From the NCBI GenBank assembly GCA_010909165.1, contig VJWM01000025.1, forward strand, positions 2,852,001-2,916,000: a stretch of DNA of 64,000 bases, read 5' to 3'. The notes under the pieces were generated by a model, which saw only the letters and a program-made list of their open reading frames with translations, made no database searches and was not told the DNA's origin. The DNA is from Anthoceros angustus. Lineage: Eukaryota; Streptophyta; Anthocerotopsida; Anthocerotales; Anthocerotaceae. The position numbers were made by a program, and so were the translations under genes. Below are positions 44,920 to 56,587 of this stretch, piece after piece (within the stretch, counting starts at the first letter, position 1; each line of letters starts with the position of its first letter).

Positions 44920-46126
44920 GCCGCTGGGCCTGGAACGAGGGAGCACGTTGTGTGCGCCCCAATCCCGGTATGTATCATGAGGCATCTATCTACATACATA
45001 TGTACGTAGGTGTAGTAACGAGATGACGAGTGCTGTCATATTGTGGATAAACGAGGGCATGCTTGGACATGATTGGACATGCTATTGCACTTCGTTGACG
45101 GTGCATGCCTGCAGCTGGAAATGACTTCCTGCAGCAGACTTGATGGGTTTCATCAGCAACGGGAGTGGCCGCGGTTCCAGCTTATCCAGTCTCTAATATG
45201 CATAATCAGGGGATGGTCGATATTCGCAATTAAGGCTGAATCAATCTGAAACCAACGATTTAGGGTGAATTAAGCTACACCCAGTTCATGGCTTCCATGA
45301 TTCTCGATAGCAGAGTTGTTAGCTTCTCTCCTATCTTGGGAGCATACCTATTCTTCTCTCTCATCTTATTCACGGAGGAAACCTTTATGCAGCAAGGAGC
45401 AAAGAAAAATGAAGAAAGTAAGAGAATAAGTTAGCATTTGAATGATGATACGGGGCTCAAACATAACTGACAAACAGCCAAAACGCTGAAACGGGAGTGG
45501 GTGCAACTTTGTGAGTGTGGCAAAACAGGAGGATGTAGACAACTATGCGCATGTGGCTTTTATGCCTATGGAGCGAGTGTGTGATTTTATTGCTGGGATG
45601 AGTGCGTTGTCGTAGTTTTCCACCAGCTACGTGATAGTATGGAGCAAGCCCACCATCTACGTGATAGTATGGAGCAAGCCCACCAGCTACGTGATAGTAT
45701 GGAGCAAGCTACCTAGGCCTTTGCAGCCTCGGGCTGATATTGCTATCATCATTTGCAGGTACTTGTCACATGAAAAAGTTGGTGCTGCTGCAATTCTTTA
45801 ACATGCTGAATGTTTTCATCATTAGGAGAGTGCTTTCATGATAACAGGCACCATTGTGCTTATGGGCCACAAGATTTGAGGAAACCACTTATAGAATCTT
45901 CCTCACAGGTGGCACCTCGAGTTCGGGGTGAGCGGGGCTCACACCAGAAACGAAGGTCGAAGATAGTTAACGGGGAGAGCATTAAGCACGGCTGTTGTGC
46001 ATCACTTTCAGTGAAGCAACTATATCTATGGCCTACTGTTGCAGAATTTATTATGTACGAGAATAACACCAAGATGTTGCTGGACGTCTTAGTCATGTGC
46101 CTTCTTATATGGATAGAAAGGATGAT
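44920..46126. other. Intergenic region upstream of the hexosaminidase gene
   Basis: Contains the hexosaminidase promoter area and, farther out, unassigned sequence. A 30-bp minisatellite lies inside (separate entry). No gene recognised. Confidence 0.5.
45621..45710. repeat. 30-bp minisatellite, three units
   Basis: CACCAGCTACGTGATAGTAT plus GGAGCAAGCC repeats exactly at 45621, 45651 and 45681; the second unit has one change (CACCATCTAC). Confidence 0.95.
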
Positions 46127-49025
46127 TTATTGAGGTGAAAGAACGATGAAAAGAGACCATCTAGGAGGGGACAACAAATGGGGACCCGGGGGTCGGAGTG
46201 AAGAGGAGCAACTGAGCTCCCTACCTAAAGTGACCAATCGCACCCACAATGTCATATGCGTGTAGAATAAACGGCCCGCAAACCACGGAGGAAGAGGAAA
46301 AGGCATCACCCACCGCCGCCTTATGGAGAATCGCCATTGAGAGCGCCTGAAGAGCAATAGAAACCCGCCGGAAGTATGCGTGAAGTACGAGAGGGACACC
46401 GCACTATGTCTCACAGATGGTAAGCTTTGGCACAAGACTTGACGAATTTGTCAAAGTCCTCATCCATTGCCCCAAACGTTTCTAAAGTAAGCGGGATAAA
46501 GAGGTGGCCCGCTTGCATCCTGCTATACTTGCGGACCTTGAGAGCGCAGGCAGCAGCCGGCTGGGATTCGTGATGACACGGGCGTCGTGCGGTCGATAAC
46601 CACTACATCCGCCACCACAACCTGGTCGCCACGGACAAGGTATAGGTCCGCCCTGATTGAACGACCTGTAAGAAGAGTATACTCCCGCTCGGGAAGTCCT
46701 TCCGAGCATCTGCTGATAACATGACTCTGGCCTATCTCAAGGACGATTGGAGAGAGAAGGTTCCCTCCTCCACACTTGATACGAGATCCTCGAGAAAGGG
46801 CTTGTCATGGAGGATGAAACGGGAAGCCAAGGAAGGGGCAGAGAGGGCCCAACTCCCCAAGAAAGCCGCCGGGGAAGAGACCTCCGATGAGAGCAGTCCT
46901 ACGCCTCCAAATTGCACAGGCAGGGATGCTTGCCAGCGGGCCAGGACGCCCCCAGAGGCACTCAAAAGCCCCGAGCCCAGGATGTCCCCAAGAGTATCCA
47001 TAATCTTCGCATCAAACCCCCGGAGCCGGGACAAAAGGACCGGAGACGGAGGCAGCGTATGGATGAGGTACCCAGGCGCCTAGCAAAAGCGAAGGAAAAG
47101 GATTCCAAAGGCCACCCGAGCATCCTCCAAAGAAAGGGAGGTCTTCAATATGGGAGAGGTCCTCCAAGGGCCTTGTCCAGAAGCTCCCAATGAAGTCGGG
47201 AACCAAAGGGGACCCCAAGAACTGCATCAAGAGCCGAGCAATCTCCCCAGCAGAAACCGCAGAGTAGGCGTGATCCCCGACGGGACCGACGCTGCACTTG
47301 GACATCTTGACCTTCAAGCCCACCAACGAAAGCTCTAAGAGAATATCTCAAAGGCCTCCTTGACTTTGTCCCTGTGCCCGAGGATGTGAGAATCGCCCCG
47401 CCAACGAAGGGAAGACACACGCTGGAGAGGGCGGCCCAGACAGGCCCTATAGTGAGCAATAGCGAAGAGAGCACCGCCTAGCGGGTCGCCTTGCCTGCAC
47501 CGTGGCCGATTCCAAGACGAGACGGCGAAACTCAAGAGACGTTTGTGTGGTAGTAGAGGTTGGAGGACCTCCGTAGAAGCACCGGACAAAAGGGTATAAG
47601 ACTCTAGACGCCGCCAAGATCCCTAAGCTCCTCAAAGATGACGCCCGGAAATGGTATTGAAGGCGCTCGACATCCACCGTAAGACTACCCAATCCGGGTG
47701 GGTATCAAGGCAAGCCACCCCTAGCACCATGCACTGCAGCCTGAGTGGCAATGCCAAATTGAAGGGGTTGAAGTCTTCTTGGAGAAGGGAGCGATCAGAG
47801 GCGATAGTGCGGCCGAGTAGCCGCATGAAGGCCTCCCCAACCGCGAGTGGGCGACGCCGAGGCGTGCTTGTCCATAGCGACAAGCCTACTAGCCGCAAGA
47901 ACAAAATCCGTGAGGCATCTCTCCACGAGCCACCGCAGCAGCCTGAGAAAAGAGCTCGAAAGCCGGATGGATCTTCGGGAGAAAGAGGTCCCTAAGGTGT
48001 TCGAACACCATTCCCGACAAACCGCAGATGAAAGACGAGGGTTGTGAGAGAGCTGAGCAAAAGCCGCCGGTCCAGTGGAGAAGGGATCCTCCGGGACATA
48101 GTCGGATATGTCCGGGAATGGCATCCTTAGGTGGCGGATGGAGGGCATGGAGGGCGCAATTGTCTCTTCAAGCGGGGCCGAGGGACGGGTCAAGAGCCCT
48201 AGCAGCTGGCATATTCACCCGCCAAGCAACTTGCGCGAGGTTTGTTGCATTACCCGCACTGCTCCAACGGCCGAGGATTCGCCCGGACTTGGCAAAGACG
48301 CACGCCTCCTCCTCAAGAGCCGCCGCCACCAAAACGCCAAGACGGCTAGCAACTTCACTTGTGTAAGCCCCCTAGTGCAATCAAGACACCATTGGGGAGA
48401 AGAAGGAGGAGACACCAAGCTAACTCATCCCGGATCGAGTGCAAGGCGATCTAGGGAAGACGAAATGCCGACGGCATCATCGTGAAGGTGCCGAGGAAGC
48501 CTGCGGAAGATGCGCGGACATGGAAAGCGGGTTTCGAACATCCCAAGGATGTGATCCAGCTAACTCCGCAACCATTCCCAAGAAGAAAGAGGCACCACAA
48601 GGAGAAAGCTATTGTGCGCCGGAGCCGGGGCAGCGGACGTGGAGGAGGTCGCAGCGTGCACTTGGGCAGCCCAGGTAGTCTGGTCGAAATCTTTATGCAT
48701 GTGCCCGAGGTGAGTTTTCACCCCCTTGACGCCGCAGTAGAGTTGAGCACAGACTGGACAAGGAGTGTCCTTGACAGTCACGGAGGGTGTGGATCGCCCC
48801 ATTGGATGGGGGACGAAAAGGGCCTGCAAACGCCAGTTGAAGGGTGACAGGGCCGAAGAGGTACCGGGGACCGAGGGCAAAATGACCCCAGCCTGGACCG
48901 GACATACAGAGTTTGAGCTCCGTATGGCGAACCCCAAAAGGCCGGCCAAAGGGCCCCAGCCAAGAGGGGGTGCAACCCACAGGACCACTGCCAACCACCA
49001 AACTAACGCCCACACCAGAACTCAA
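46127..49025 (-). pseudogene. Non-LTR retrotransposon (LINE-like) ORF2 relic
   Basis: From high to low coordinate: a C2H2-type finger (CPVCAQLYCG...HLGHMH, about 48760-48695), a linker, an RT region with CRQGDPLGGALFAIAH at about 47500-47440, RGDSHILG at about 47400-47377 in the place of the family's A-D-D motif, LVGLKVKMSKC, then a C-terminal part ASLPVQFGGVGLLSSE and SWALS near 46900-46840. The 3' end, shared with 52560-52975, ends in CACCTCAATAAA near 46127. Frames are broken in many places and the catalytic Asp pair is damaged, so the copy is dead. Confidence 0.75.
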
Positions 49026-49219
49026 GACTCAAAAGCCGGGTGAGATCCTCAGAGAAAGAAGCCCAACCGAAAAGCGTATAAGCAAAGAATCAGATGAAAA
49101 TGGACTCACGAACATGTAATAGAGCTCACAACAATCACACAATCAACCGAACCATCTCAGGCAACAATCAGCCACCATCTCAAGCAACAATCACCACACC
49201 ACATAGGGCATAACTTCAC

Positions 49220-49525
49220 AAGTCAATGTTTAAACGCAACACAGGGCATAACACTCAATCGCAACATCTAGGGCTAGCATTCAAACGCAACACCTAGGGC
49301 ATAGCACTTAGTCGCAACATCTAGGGCCTAGCATTCAGCCGCAACACCTAGGGCATAACACTCAACCGCAACATCTAGGGCATAACATCGAACCGCAACA
49401 TCTAGGGCCCAGATCACCGCAACACCTAGGGCATAACACTCACCAACATCTAGGGCCTAGCATTCAAACGCAACACCTCTGGCATAACACTCAGCCGTAA
49501 CATCTAGGGCCTAGCCTTCCAAGTA
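49220..49525. repeat. Minisatellite of about 29 bp, roughly ten units
   Basis: Alternating units CGCAACACCTAGGGCATAAC and CGCAACATCTAGGGCCTAGC, each followed by ACTCAA/ATTCAA-like spacer, giving a higher-order period near 57 bp. Confidence 0.85.
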
Positions 49526-50240
49526 GCCAATATATATAAGATTAACTCCTGCACATGTAACTGCGTAGCACCTGCACTCAAAGCTCCAATATAATGAGCT
49601 TGTAATTGGATAACTTCCCCTTATCTTCACCTCGATTCGAATGTGGAAATATCTTCCCAATCATTGGCTCATTCCATATAGCTTAAGAACTGCAGGTCAC
49701 CCAAGATGTACCATGCCTTGTCAATCTTCACTTTATCCTCAAAAGGTTCTATGCCTTCTGGATCTTCAATTTATTTGGCCAACGTACGGCACATATTCCA
49801 CCGAGGGTTTCAACCCCTAGTTCTCGACAACACAGCATCATTGCTCCGGTCTTTAAATAATAAGTTCATATGCTCCCTTGATATATAAGGCTTCTATAAA
49901 ATGATGTTTGAATATAGTGGGGCTCACATACATCAAGATTGAATATATGTATACGCGAGCGAAGAGAGCACCGCCTCAGCAAACCACTCCCGCGATGGGT
50001 TCTACACAGGAAGGAACATCACTCTCCACAGGAAGAAGCACCACAAGGAAGACCACTTTCCACAGCAAGGAAGACCACTAGCAATTGTCTCTTCAAGGAA
50101 GACTACTCTCCACAGCAAGGAAGACCACTCTCCACAGCAAGGAAGACCACTCTCCACAGTAAGGAAGACCACTCTCCTCAGTGTTCAGAAGGGAGCGGCA
50201 CTGCAGGGCGATAGATTGGGCTTGTGATGTTCGTGCCCCA
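49526..50240. other. Unassigned sequence with a 21-22-bp minisatellite
   Basis: At about 49985-50180 the phrase GGAAGACCACTCTCCACAGC repeats many times, with shorter variants. Nothing else recognised. Confidence 0.6.
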
Positions 50241-51840
50241 CTCCTTTTTGCATATAAGAAGGCATGGGTTCATCATTGCTTACATTGTAATGTTTCTGTG
50301 AATGAGATATTATTGCGGCATCATTTAACAGTTATTGAGAAGTATTATCTGTCAAAGTGGTTTGCATCGTAACATGAAGGTCCATATGTTAAGGTGCATG
50401 ATGATTTTCTATCACGTGATGAAAATTTCATAATTTGTCATTATACTTATAGAAAAACAAACATGGTGTCTCCATCCTGATGATAGCACAATTGTGTCCT
50501 CATGGATCAAGGTTCATGCTCATTTTGTTATCCACATTTCGAGGGAGGGTGCACCATTTTGCTTGGGCATCCAAACTAATTTCATGTTGTCTGCCTATGT
50601 TCAGCATGGCCACAACATTCTAATTGTCATGGAATCAACGTTTGAGGTAAACGAATATCAACTGTTTACTCTTATGGCATTTGATGCACACCACAATGGG
50701 ATTCTGGTGCCATGGGCAATTTATCAGGAGACAATAGAGCAATGCTTGGTGCAATGGCTAACATCTTTTTGTCACAAATTGTAGAACGATAAGGCTCAAT
50801 GGCTCCCAAGTACTTTTCTGGTTGACGATTGTCTAATTGAAATTAGTGCATTGCGAGTAGTGTAGTCCCGGAATACGGCCATTCTCCCGTGCTTTTTGCA
50901 TGTGAGGAGGGTATGCATGGCTTTGAAATAGGTTACAACAGGTTTACAATGTTGATAGAACAGCCATGTGAAAAGATCTTGAGAACATTATGTATGTCCA
51001 AGGAGGTGATTGCAATATAGAGCTGGTGAAGAAAGGCGCAGAGCTTTTGAATGAATTTTACATGAAGTGGGAAGAGAAACAAGCAGCTTTTGTAGATTAT
51101 TTTAAGAAATTTTGGGGAGAGCAAATTGGTATGTTATAATTTAGGGTGGGCACATCAGTAAGACATGGATTCTATGAGTTTTGCTTGGGCCTCAGTTGCT
51201 GATGTTGGTTTCCATTTGCTGTGGTACAGACATGTTTATGAAGAATGTTCGTCTTCTACTTTACGCGGGTCAGGGTTGCGCCTCCTCGATTGAGGCTTGG
51301 CATCGATTTCTTAAAGAACGGTTGAATTGAGAACCATTATTTCTGCGCGGAGGATTGATTGGCTACTCCGTTTACAATGTTTTGTTGTAGGTGTTTATTT
51401 CTGATACCAAATCACTGCAAGGAAGGTGGTTATAATATCAACGCGAAGATGAAGAAATTGTTTCAACATGCTATGGAAGCAACATTGGAAATATTGAATA
51501 TTCAAGTTGCCTTATCTCTAGATCCATACGAGGATGCCTTGTGTCTATCCTCCCAAACCTTCATAACAAGGTATGTCATATAGAACCCAACTTCAATGTG
51601 GGCAACGTATTTGTAGTCTAGGACAACAGGGGTTTTTGTGCAAGCATGTTGTCAAAGTGCTACAGATGATGTATTAACAAAACTGTCTTGGCTCGAACTT
51701 ATTGATCACGTGACAGGTGATCGTAATGATTATCAAGAAGCAAATTTATTCATTCACAAATACAATTTATATTCACATAAATATCTTCAAGTTGGTCCTG
51801 TTAGAGCTCACTTCAACTCAAGGGCTTAATGATGATAGCC
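50241..51840 (+). pseudogene. Mutator-like (MULE) transposase relic with SWIM finger
   Basis: 50241-50370 codes for a segment with FAYKKAWVHHCLHC, like the region before MULE transposase domains. The core is 50485-50784: PFCLGIQTNFMLSAYVQHGH, then ESTFEVNEYQLFTLMAFDAHHNG, where the family has Asp-x-T-F; the first catalytic Asp appears as Glu (GAA). Later pieces are split by stops. Near 51597-51670, in another frame, CGQRICSLGQQGFLCKHVVK matches the SWIM zinc-finger pattern C-x-C...C-x-H. The element is dead. Terminal inverted repeats were not found. Confidence 0.75.
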
Positions 51841-52559
51841 CACAGTCTCTCATACTGTAACACACACGACGGTCCCATGACCTAATACAGCGCTTCACAA
51901 TTCTAGTCTTTCTTCAAACATCTAGACTACATAATTTGAATTTTGGGTTCACCAAAAAAACATCCAGAATCGGCATGACTTCCTAAACCACCATGAGTAA
52001 TCTCTCGAGTACTTGTATCAAGAAATAATAATACTTCGTAAATTCCACAAGGTCTCTTTTAACGAGGCCTTGCAAAGAGCTCCTACATGATACAAGGACA
52101 TTATAAGAGTCACACGCAGTACCACACTACCGGACTAGTCGTACTATAAGAGTACCACTAACTGGTCGGACTACAAGAGTCCCACTAATGTGAGGAAGGG
52201 GGGCCTTGATGTGTGCCCACCCTCTTGACAACACTCTCACAGCCTTCGTTCTTATATACGGCTTTAGTTCCTTAGTGCCCATCCATCAGGCGGGTGTGGC
52301 TCACCTTTACCACTCAACAACAAGCTTATCCTAAAAATCTTGTTTTCTGGCTAGTGGCCCATACATGGAAAGGGTTGTAGCAATAAGCTCATGTTTCTTC
52401 ATGAGCTCTCTCATAACGACTCATCTCATCTCACAATCCTAACTTTGATCACATGATAGGTGTCGGAAATGATTATCATGAAGGAAACTTTTTACTTTTT
52501 TATAAGATAATGTACTATTTGGCAAGTAGATCCCGAACACAATGTACTCTTTGGCAATC
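51841..52559. other. Unassigned intergenic sequence
   Basis: No open frame with family resemblance and no clear repeat structure. Short phrases with CACACTACCGG/GGTCGGACTACAAGAGT near 52120-52190 repeat loosely. Confidence 0.4.
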
Positions 52560-52975
52560 AAGGGCCTCTTTATTCCGCTTGCACTAGAAATGTATGGGGC
52601 AATGATTGAGGACATTGACAAATTTGTCAAGTCTTGTGCCAAAGCTTACCATGTGCGCAGACACGGTGCAGGGATGTCCCTCTTGTACTTCACAGCATAC
52701 TTCCGACAACGGGTTTCAATTGCCCTTCAACGGGCGCTCTCAACGGCGATCCTCCACAAGGCGGCGTGAGGGTGACGATCTTCCTCTACCTCCGTGGTTT
52801 GCAGGTCGTTTATTCTTCCTGCATATGACATTGTGGGTGCAATAGGTGACTTTAGGTAGGGAGCTTAGTCGCTCCTCTCCACCTCGACCCCCTGGTCCCC
52901 TTTGGTTGTCCCCTCCTGGATGGGCTTTTCCCATCGTTTTTTCACCTCAATAAAAACTTGTCTTTAGTAAGACAA
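52560..52975 (+). mobile_element. Detached 3' end of the LINE-like family
   Basis: Matches the minus strand of 46460-46127 almost base for base in long stretches (AAGTCTTGTGCCAAAGCTTA, GTTTATTCT.C..GCATATGAC, GTCCCCTCCT), and ends with CACCTCAATAAAAACTTG. Such 5'-truncated copies are typical of non-LTR retrotransposition. Confidence 0.8.
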
Positions 52976-54092
52976 TATACATGTATGATCCACTAATAAC
53001 TTAGGTGGATTTGCTTTTGCTTTGATTTGAATGAAAATGTCTTGATGTAATTGCTTCAATCATTATTTCTTGGAAATTATGTTTTTCAAGAAAAAACTTA
53101 TTTTACATATGCGCTGAACTCGAGCGCGGTAGTCGCTCAAATTTCACCAAAAATATCGCGAGGCAGAAAAAGGCACTAGAGGGAAAGGAAGCTGAAATTC
53201 AGGCCACAGTAGCATGGAATAATGGGAACCCGACGGCTGCGGTTTGACTTCCATTCGCTCCACACGATGTCGCTAAATAGCGAACTCAGTCGGCGTGCTT
53301 CGGGTTGCTCGTGAGATTTGCAACGTCCGTTTGGAAGGACTCCAACAAGCTAGGAGTTAGGTTCTTTTTTCCGATTTTTGATTTTTTTATATTATCTTGG
53401 ACAGACGGAACGGTCATGAAGAAGAAGAATTTTTTTTAAAGCCCAGTAAGGATGGATTTCCGATTTTTTCTATATTATCTTGGACAGACGGAACGGTCAT
53501 GAAGAAGAAGAAAATTTTTATTTAATTCCACTTAGGATGGATTTCCGTCATGAGACTGAAATATGATAACTACATAAATTATGGTAAAATAATCTGGACG
53601 AATGTAAAGATAAAATTTAAGGAAGACAAATAATCTTCAATCAATCAACAGTGTCAATGAATGAAATCGCTGAACGAGGGCCAAACACAACCAATTCATC
53701 CCTACAAAAGAAAGCCACTTTGACCTACAGCGCGAGCTGCTATGAAAGCAGGTTCCTGCTATGAAAGCCGGTTCCATCGCAATGGTGTAAGATCCTCATG
53801 CACAGAGGTGGTCACATTCGGCCAAGAACCGCCGGTGCTAACAGATCGCCGACAGAGCCCTGGGGCCCACAGAGCGAAATGAAAACTAGTCGGCCAAATG
53901 GTAACCTGTTGTATGGGGTTCCCGAACCAGCTAATATATACTGCCTGCCTGGGATTCTGATGGCTCGCCTTCGTATATATTCATGGCCGCGTCAAGCCCG
54001 ATGCCGGACCGCCGCGAGCCTCCGGAGCAGGAGGACTCCCAGGTGCATCAGGATCGCAAGCCGATTGTAGCGGTGCTCCGTCCTCCACTGCC
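52976..54092. other. Intergenic region upstream of the BAC-type carrier gene
   Basis: A direct repeat of about 80-90 bp at 53371-53545 shares TATTATCTTGGACAGACGGA and CGGTCATGAAGAAGAAG. 53780-54092 should carry the promoter and leader of the carrier gene; an open frame continues some way upstream of its ATG. No other gene seen. Confidence 0.5.
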
Positions 54093-55724
54093 ATGGACAC
54101 TGCGCTCAAGGACGGATTGTCAGGGCTTGCGGCAGGCGTGGCCACCGTGGTCACGGGCCATCCCTTCGACACCATCAAGGTTCCAAGAATTGCTGCATTG
54201 CAGATTGCTGCTCTTCAGATCAGACCGCGGGTGGATAGGGTTTTGATCGTCACACGGCGGTGCAGGTGAAATTGCAGGCGCAGCACACCGATTCTCACAA
54301 CCTGAGATACAGGAACGCTCTCGACTGCACCTCGCAGATTCTCAGGACGGAAGGGGTATGTAGTGCGGGGATTGGATTCGGGAAGTGGCGGATTTCGGGC
54401 TGGGTCATGGAGCTGACTGTGTTGTGTTGTGCTGTGACAGGCTAAAGGCTTGTATCGAGGGGCAGCGTCTTCATTTCTCGGCGTGGCAGTGGAGAGTTCT
54501 TTGCTCTTCGGATTTTACTCCCAAGTGAGAAGAGCTCTGCGAGTAAGTATGCACTCGGAGGTCGTTTCTGGTAGTTCGTTGTTTTTCCACCCCCAGCTGC
54601 TTTCCGGTGGTTAGGTTTCGGATAGCTAGGCCTGATGTTACGGTTCTTGGCTCGATCGCAATTTTGGAAGCGTGGAGACGCTGATACGCCAACAGTCCTC
54701 AATGTTGTGCCTGCTGGAGCAGTTGCTGGAGCTGCTGTGAGTACCATACTCTGCCCGACAGAGCTTGTTAAGGTGTATTTCTGTGCCTTTTGCCCTTTTT
54801 TCCTGTTCTTTCGGTTTCAATTTTGGAGCTCGACCTGCCTTGTTTTCCATCAATTTTATTCGGTAGCCTCTGATCTTGCAGTGCCGTCTCCAAGTGCAAG
54901 CAACAACAAGCAGCCCTTCCTTGCTCGTCTACTCCGGGCCATGGGATTGTGTGCGCAAGACAGTGCAGACAGACGGGGTGATTGCCATGACACTGTTGTC
55001 AAGTTCTTAGCTCCCTGGCTACTGTTGGTGCTTGTCCAGATTCAGGTCTCTGAAACCATTCATTCGTGCTCAACAGGTCAAAGGGTTGTTTCGAGGAGGG
55101 ATGTCTACATTGGCAAGGGAATCGGTGGGCAACTCCGTGTTTTTCATGACATACGAGTACTCGAGGAGCTACATGTTGTCAGCAGTCAAGTTCCATCGCA
55201 GACTCTCAGATGGTGGTCTCTCTGGTATCGAGGAGGAACGCATAGATGACTCGTTATCACAAGTCTTGCTGCAGTCGGCGATTGCAATCACGAGTGGAGG
55301 ACTTGCTGGAATAGCAGTAAGTGCCTCTGAAGACCTCTTGGAAGTTCAACAACGATCACTGTTTCTCATCTCTCTCACATCACCTGCTCTTGTGCCGCAG
55401 TTTTGGTCCGTAGTTTTGCCTTTCGATGTCTCCAAAACCCGAATACAAACGTCATTGGACCCCGCGGTAAACAGAAATCCCTTGTATCATTTTAAACAGG
55501 TAACGAACTAGCTCTGAATCTCTGCCTTTTCCTAAGGTTTGTCCACTGCCACTCCTGATTTTTCTCATCCGTGCTTTGTGCGTTTCCTCCCGCAGGTCTA
55601 CGGCTCTCAAGGCATTCGAGGCTTGTATGCAGGATTGGGTCCTACGTTAGTGCGGGCGTTTCCTGCCAATGCTGCTGCGGTTCTTACCTGGGAGCTTACT
55701 GCAAGACTTCTAGGCGTCCGGTAG
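54093..55724 (+). CDS. Mitochondrial basic amino acid carrier (BAC type)
   Basis: Mitochondrial carrier family; closest in memory to plant BAC1/BAC2, which exchange arginine, ornithine and other basic amino acids over the inner membrane. Eight exons in frame: 54093-54179, 54266-54355, 54441-54542, 54671-54772, 54882-54977, 55077-55316, 55401-55499 and 55596-55724, giving about 314 residues, the usual length. The three carrier signatures are HPFDTIK, CPTELVK and LPFDVSK, each at the end of an odd-numbered helix. GLYRGAASSFLG, GLFRGGMSTLARE and GLYAGLGPTLVRAFPANAA mark the repeat second halves. Assignment to BAC rather than carnitine carrier rests on CPTELVKCR and RAFPANAAA; substrate is inferred. 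The acceptor before 54671 has a poor tract. Confidence 0.92.
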
Positions 55725-56212
55725 TGGTGCGTAGGATCGTATAGCTCCCTTTTCTATTGCTTCGTAGGAGTAGCTCATTTTTTCATAGGTATTACTTACT
55801 GGGACAGCTGAGGCTCCCTCCATTTTTTTTTTGATAAAACGAGGTCCTTTGCGGAAGGCCTCATTGTTTTACTTTATTTTCACTTCGATGTGTACTTTAA
55901 AAGACCTATAAAATGCTAGCTTGAAAGCCCTAATTAGGACCTATGCAACTAGCCAATAAAGAACGCGCGAAAACCAGGATTAATCAGGGTGAGAACTGGG
56001 GCAGCGTAAAGCTTGGGTTATTCACGTGTGGTAACTCCCGTACAAGTGTATGCGTACATATACATAGCTGAATGGGAAACATCCGAGTACATCATACATG
56101 TGGGGATTACCACATGTAATAACGCAATCCCACGACTCGCATCTCTCAGTAGGTTCTCTCAAATTGAGCCTACGAAAAAGGCACCTTCGAACGAGGAAAC
56201 GTTCCAAGCACG
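55725..56212. other. Short intergenic region
   Basis: 3' untranslated region of the carrier gene and promoter/leader of bL33. Nothing else visible. Confidence 0.5.
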
Positions 56213-56386
56213 ATGGCCAAGGCCAAGGGTGGTGCGGTGCTGGTCAGGCTTGTGTCCGCAGCTGGCACTGGCTTCTTCTACGTCAAGTCCAAGAATCCGC
56301 GCAAGTTTCCCACCAAGCTTGAGTTCCGCAAATACGATCCTGTCGTGAAGCGTCATGTTCTCTTCACGGAGGCCAAAATGCGGTGA
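56213..56386 (+). CDS. Organellar ribosomal protein bL33
   Basis: 57-residue intronless gene. bL33 is a small protein of the bacterial-type large ribosomal subunit. The sequence has the expected basic pattern: [50 protein letters not shown]. There is no N-terminal extension, as is usual for the nuclear-coded mitochondrial form in plants; mitochondrial location is inferred. It sits 200 bp upstream of DEX1 on the same strand and is missing from many annotations because of its length. Confidence 0.93.
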   Translation: MAKAKGGAVLVRLVSAAGTGFFYVKSKNPRKFPTKLEFRKYDPVVKRHVLFTEAKMR

Positions 56387-56587
56387 ATTCCACCTCGGCC
56401 GCTTGACCTAATCGTAGGATCGGGACTTTGGGCTGCTGAATTGACACTGGAGCTAGATCTGGTGGGTTCAGCTCGGAACGGGTATTGATTGCACAAGACT
56501 GGGCAAGATTTCCGAATGCGGGTTTTAGGATTGTGGAATTCTGGTTTTGAGCTGGAAGAGTGAGAGGGGCTTTCACAGCTTAGGCAA

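Noticed and set aside
43977-44999. A 340-codon frame that could be taken as a complete N-terminal hexosaminidase
   Set aside because: Its first 125 codons are out of frame with the true signal peptide and the VKIWPLPAEVS block; only its later part belongs to the gene.
49220-49525. CRISPR-like array
   Set aside because: Spacers are as repetitive as the repeats and the context is a plant nuclear transposon island; it is a minisatellite.
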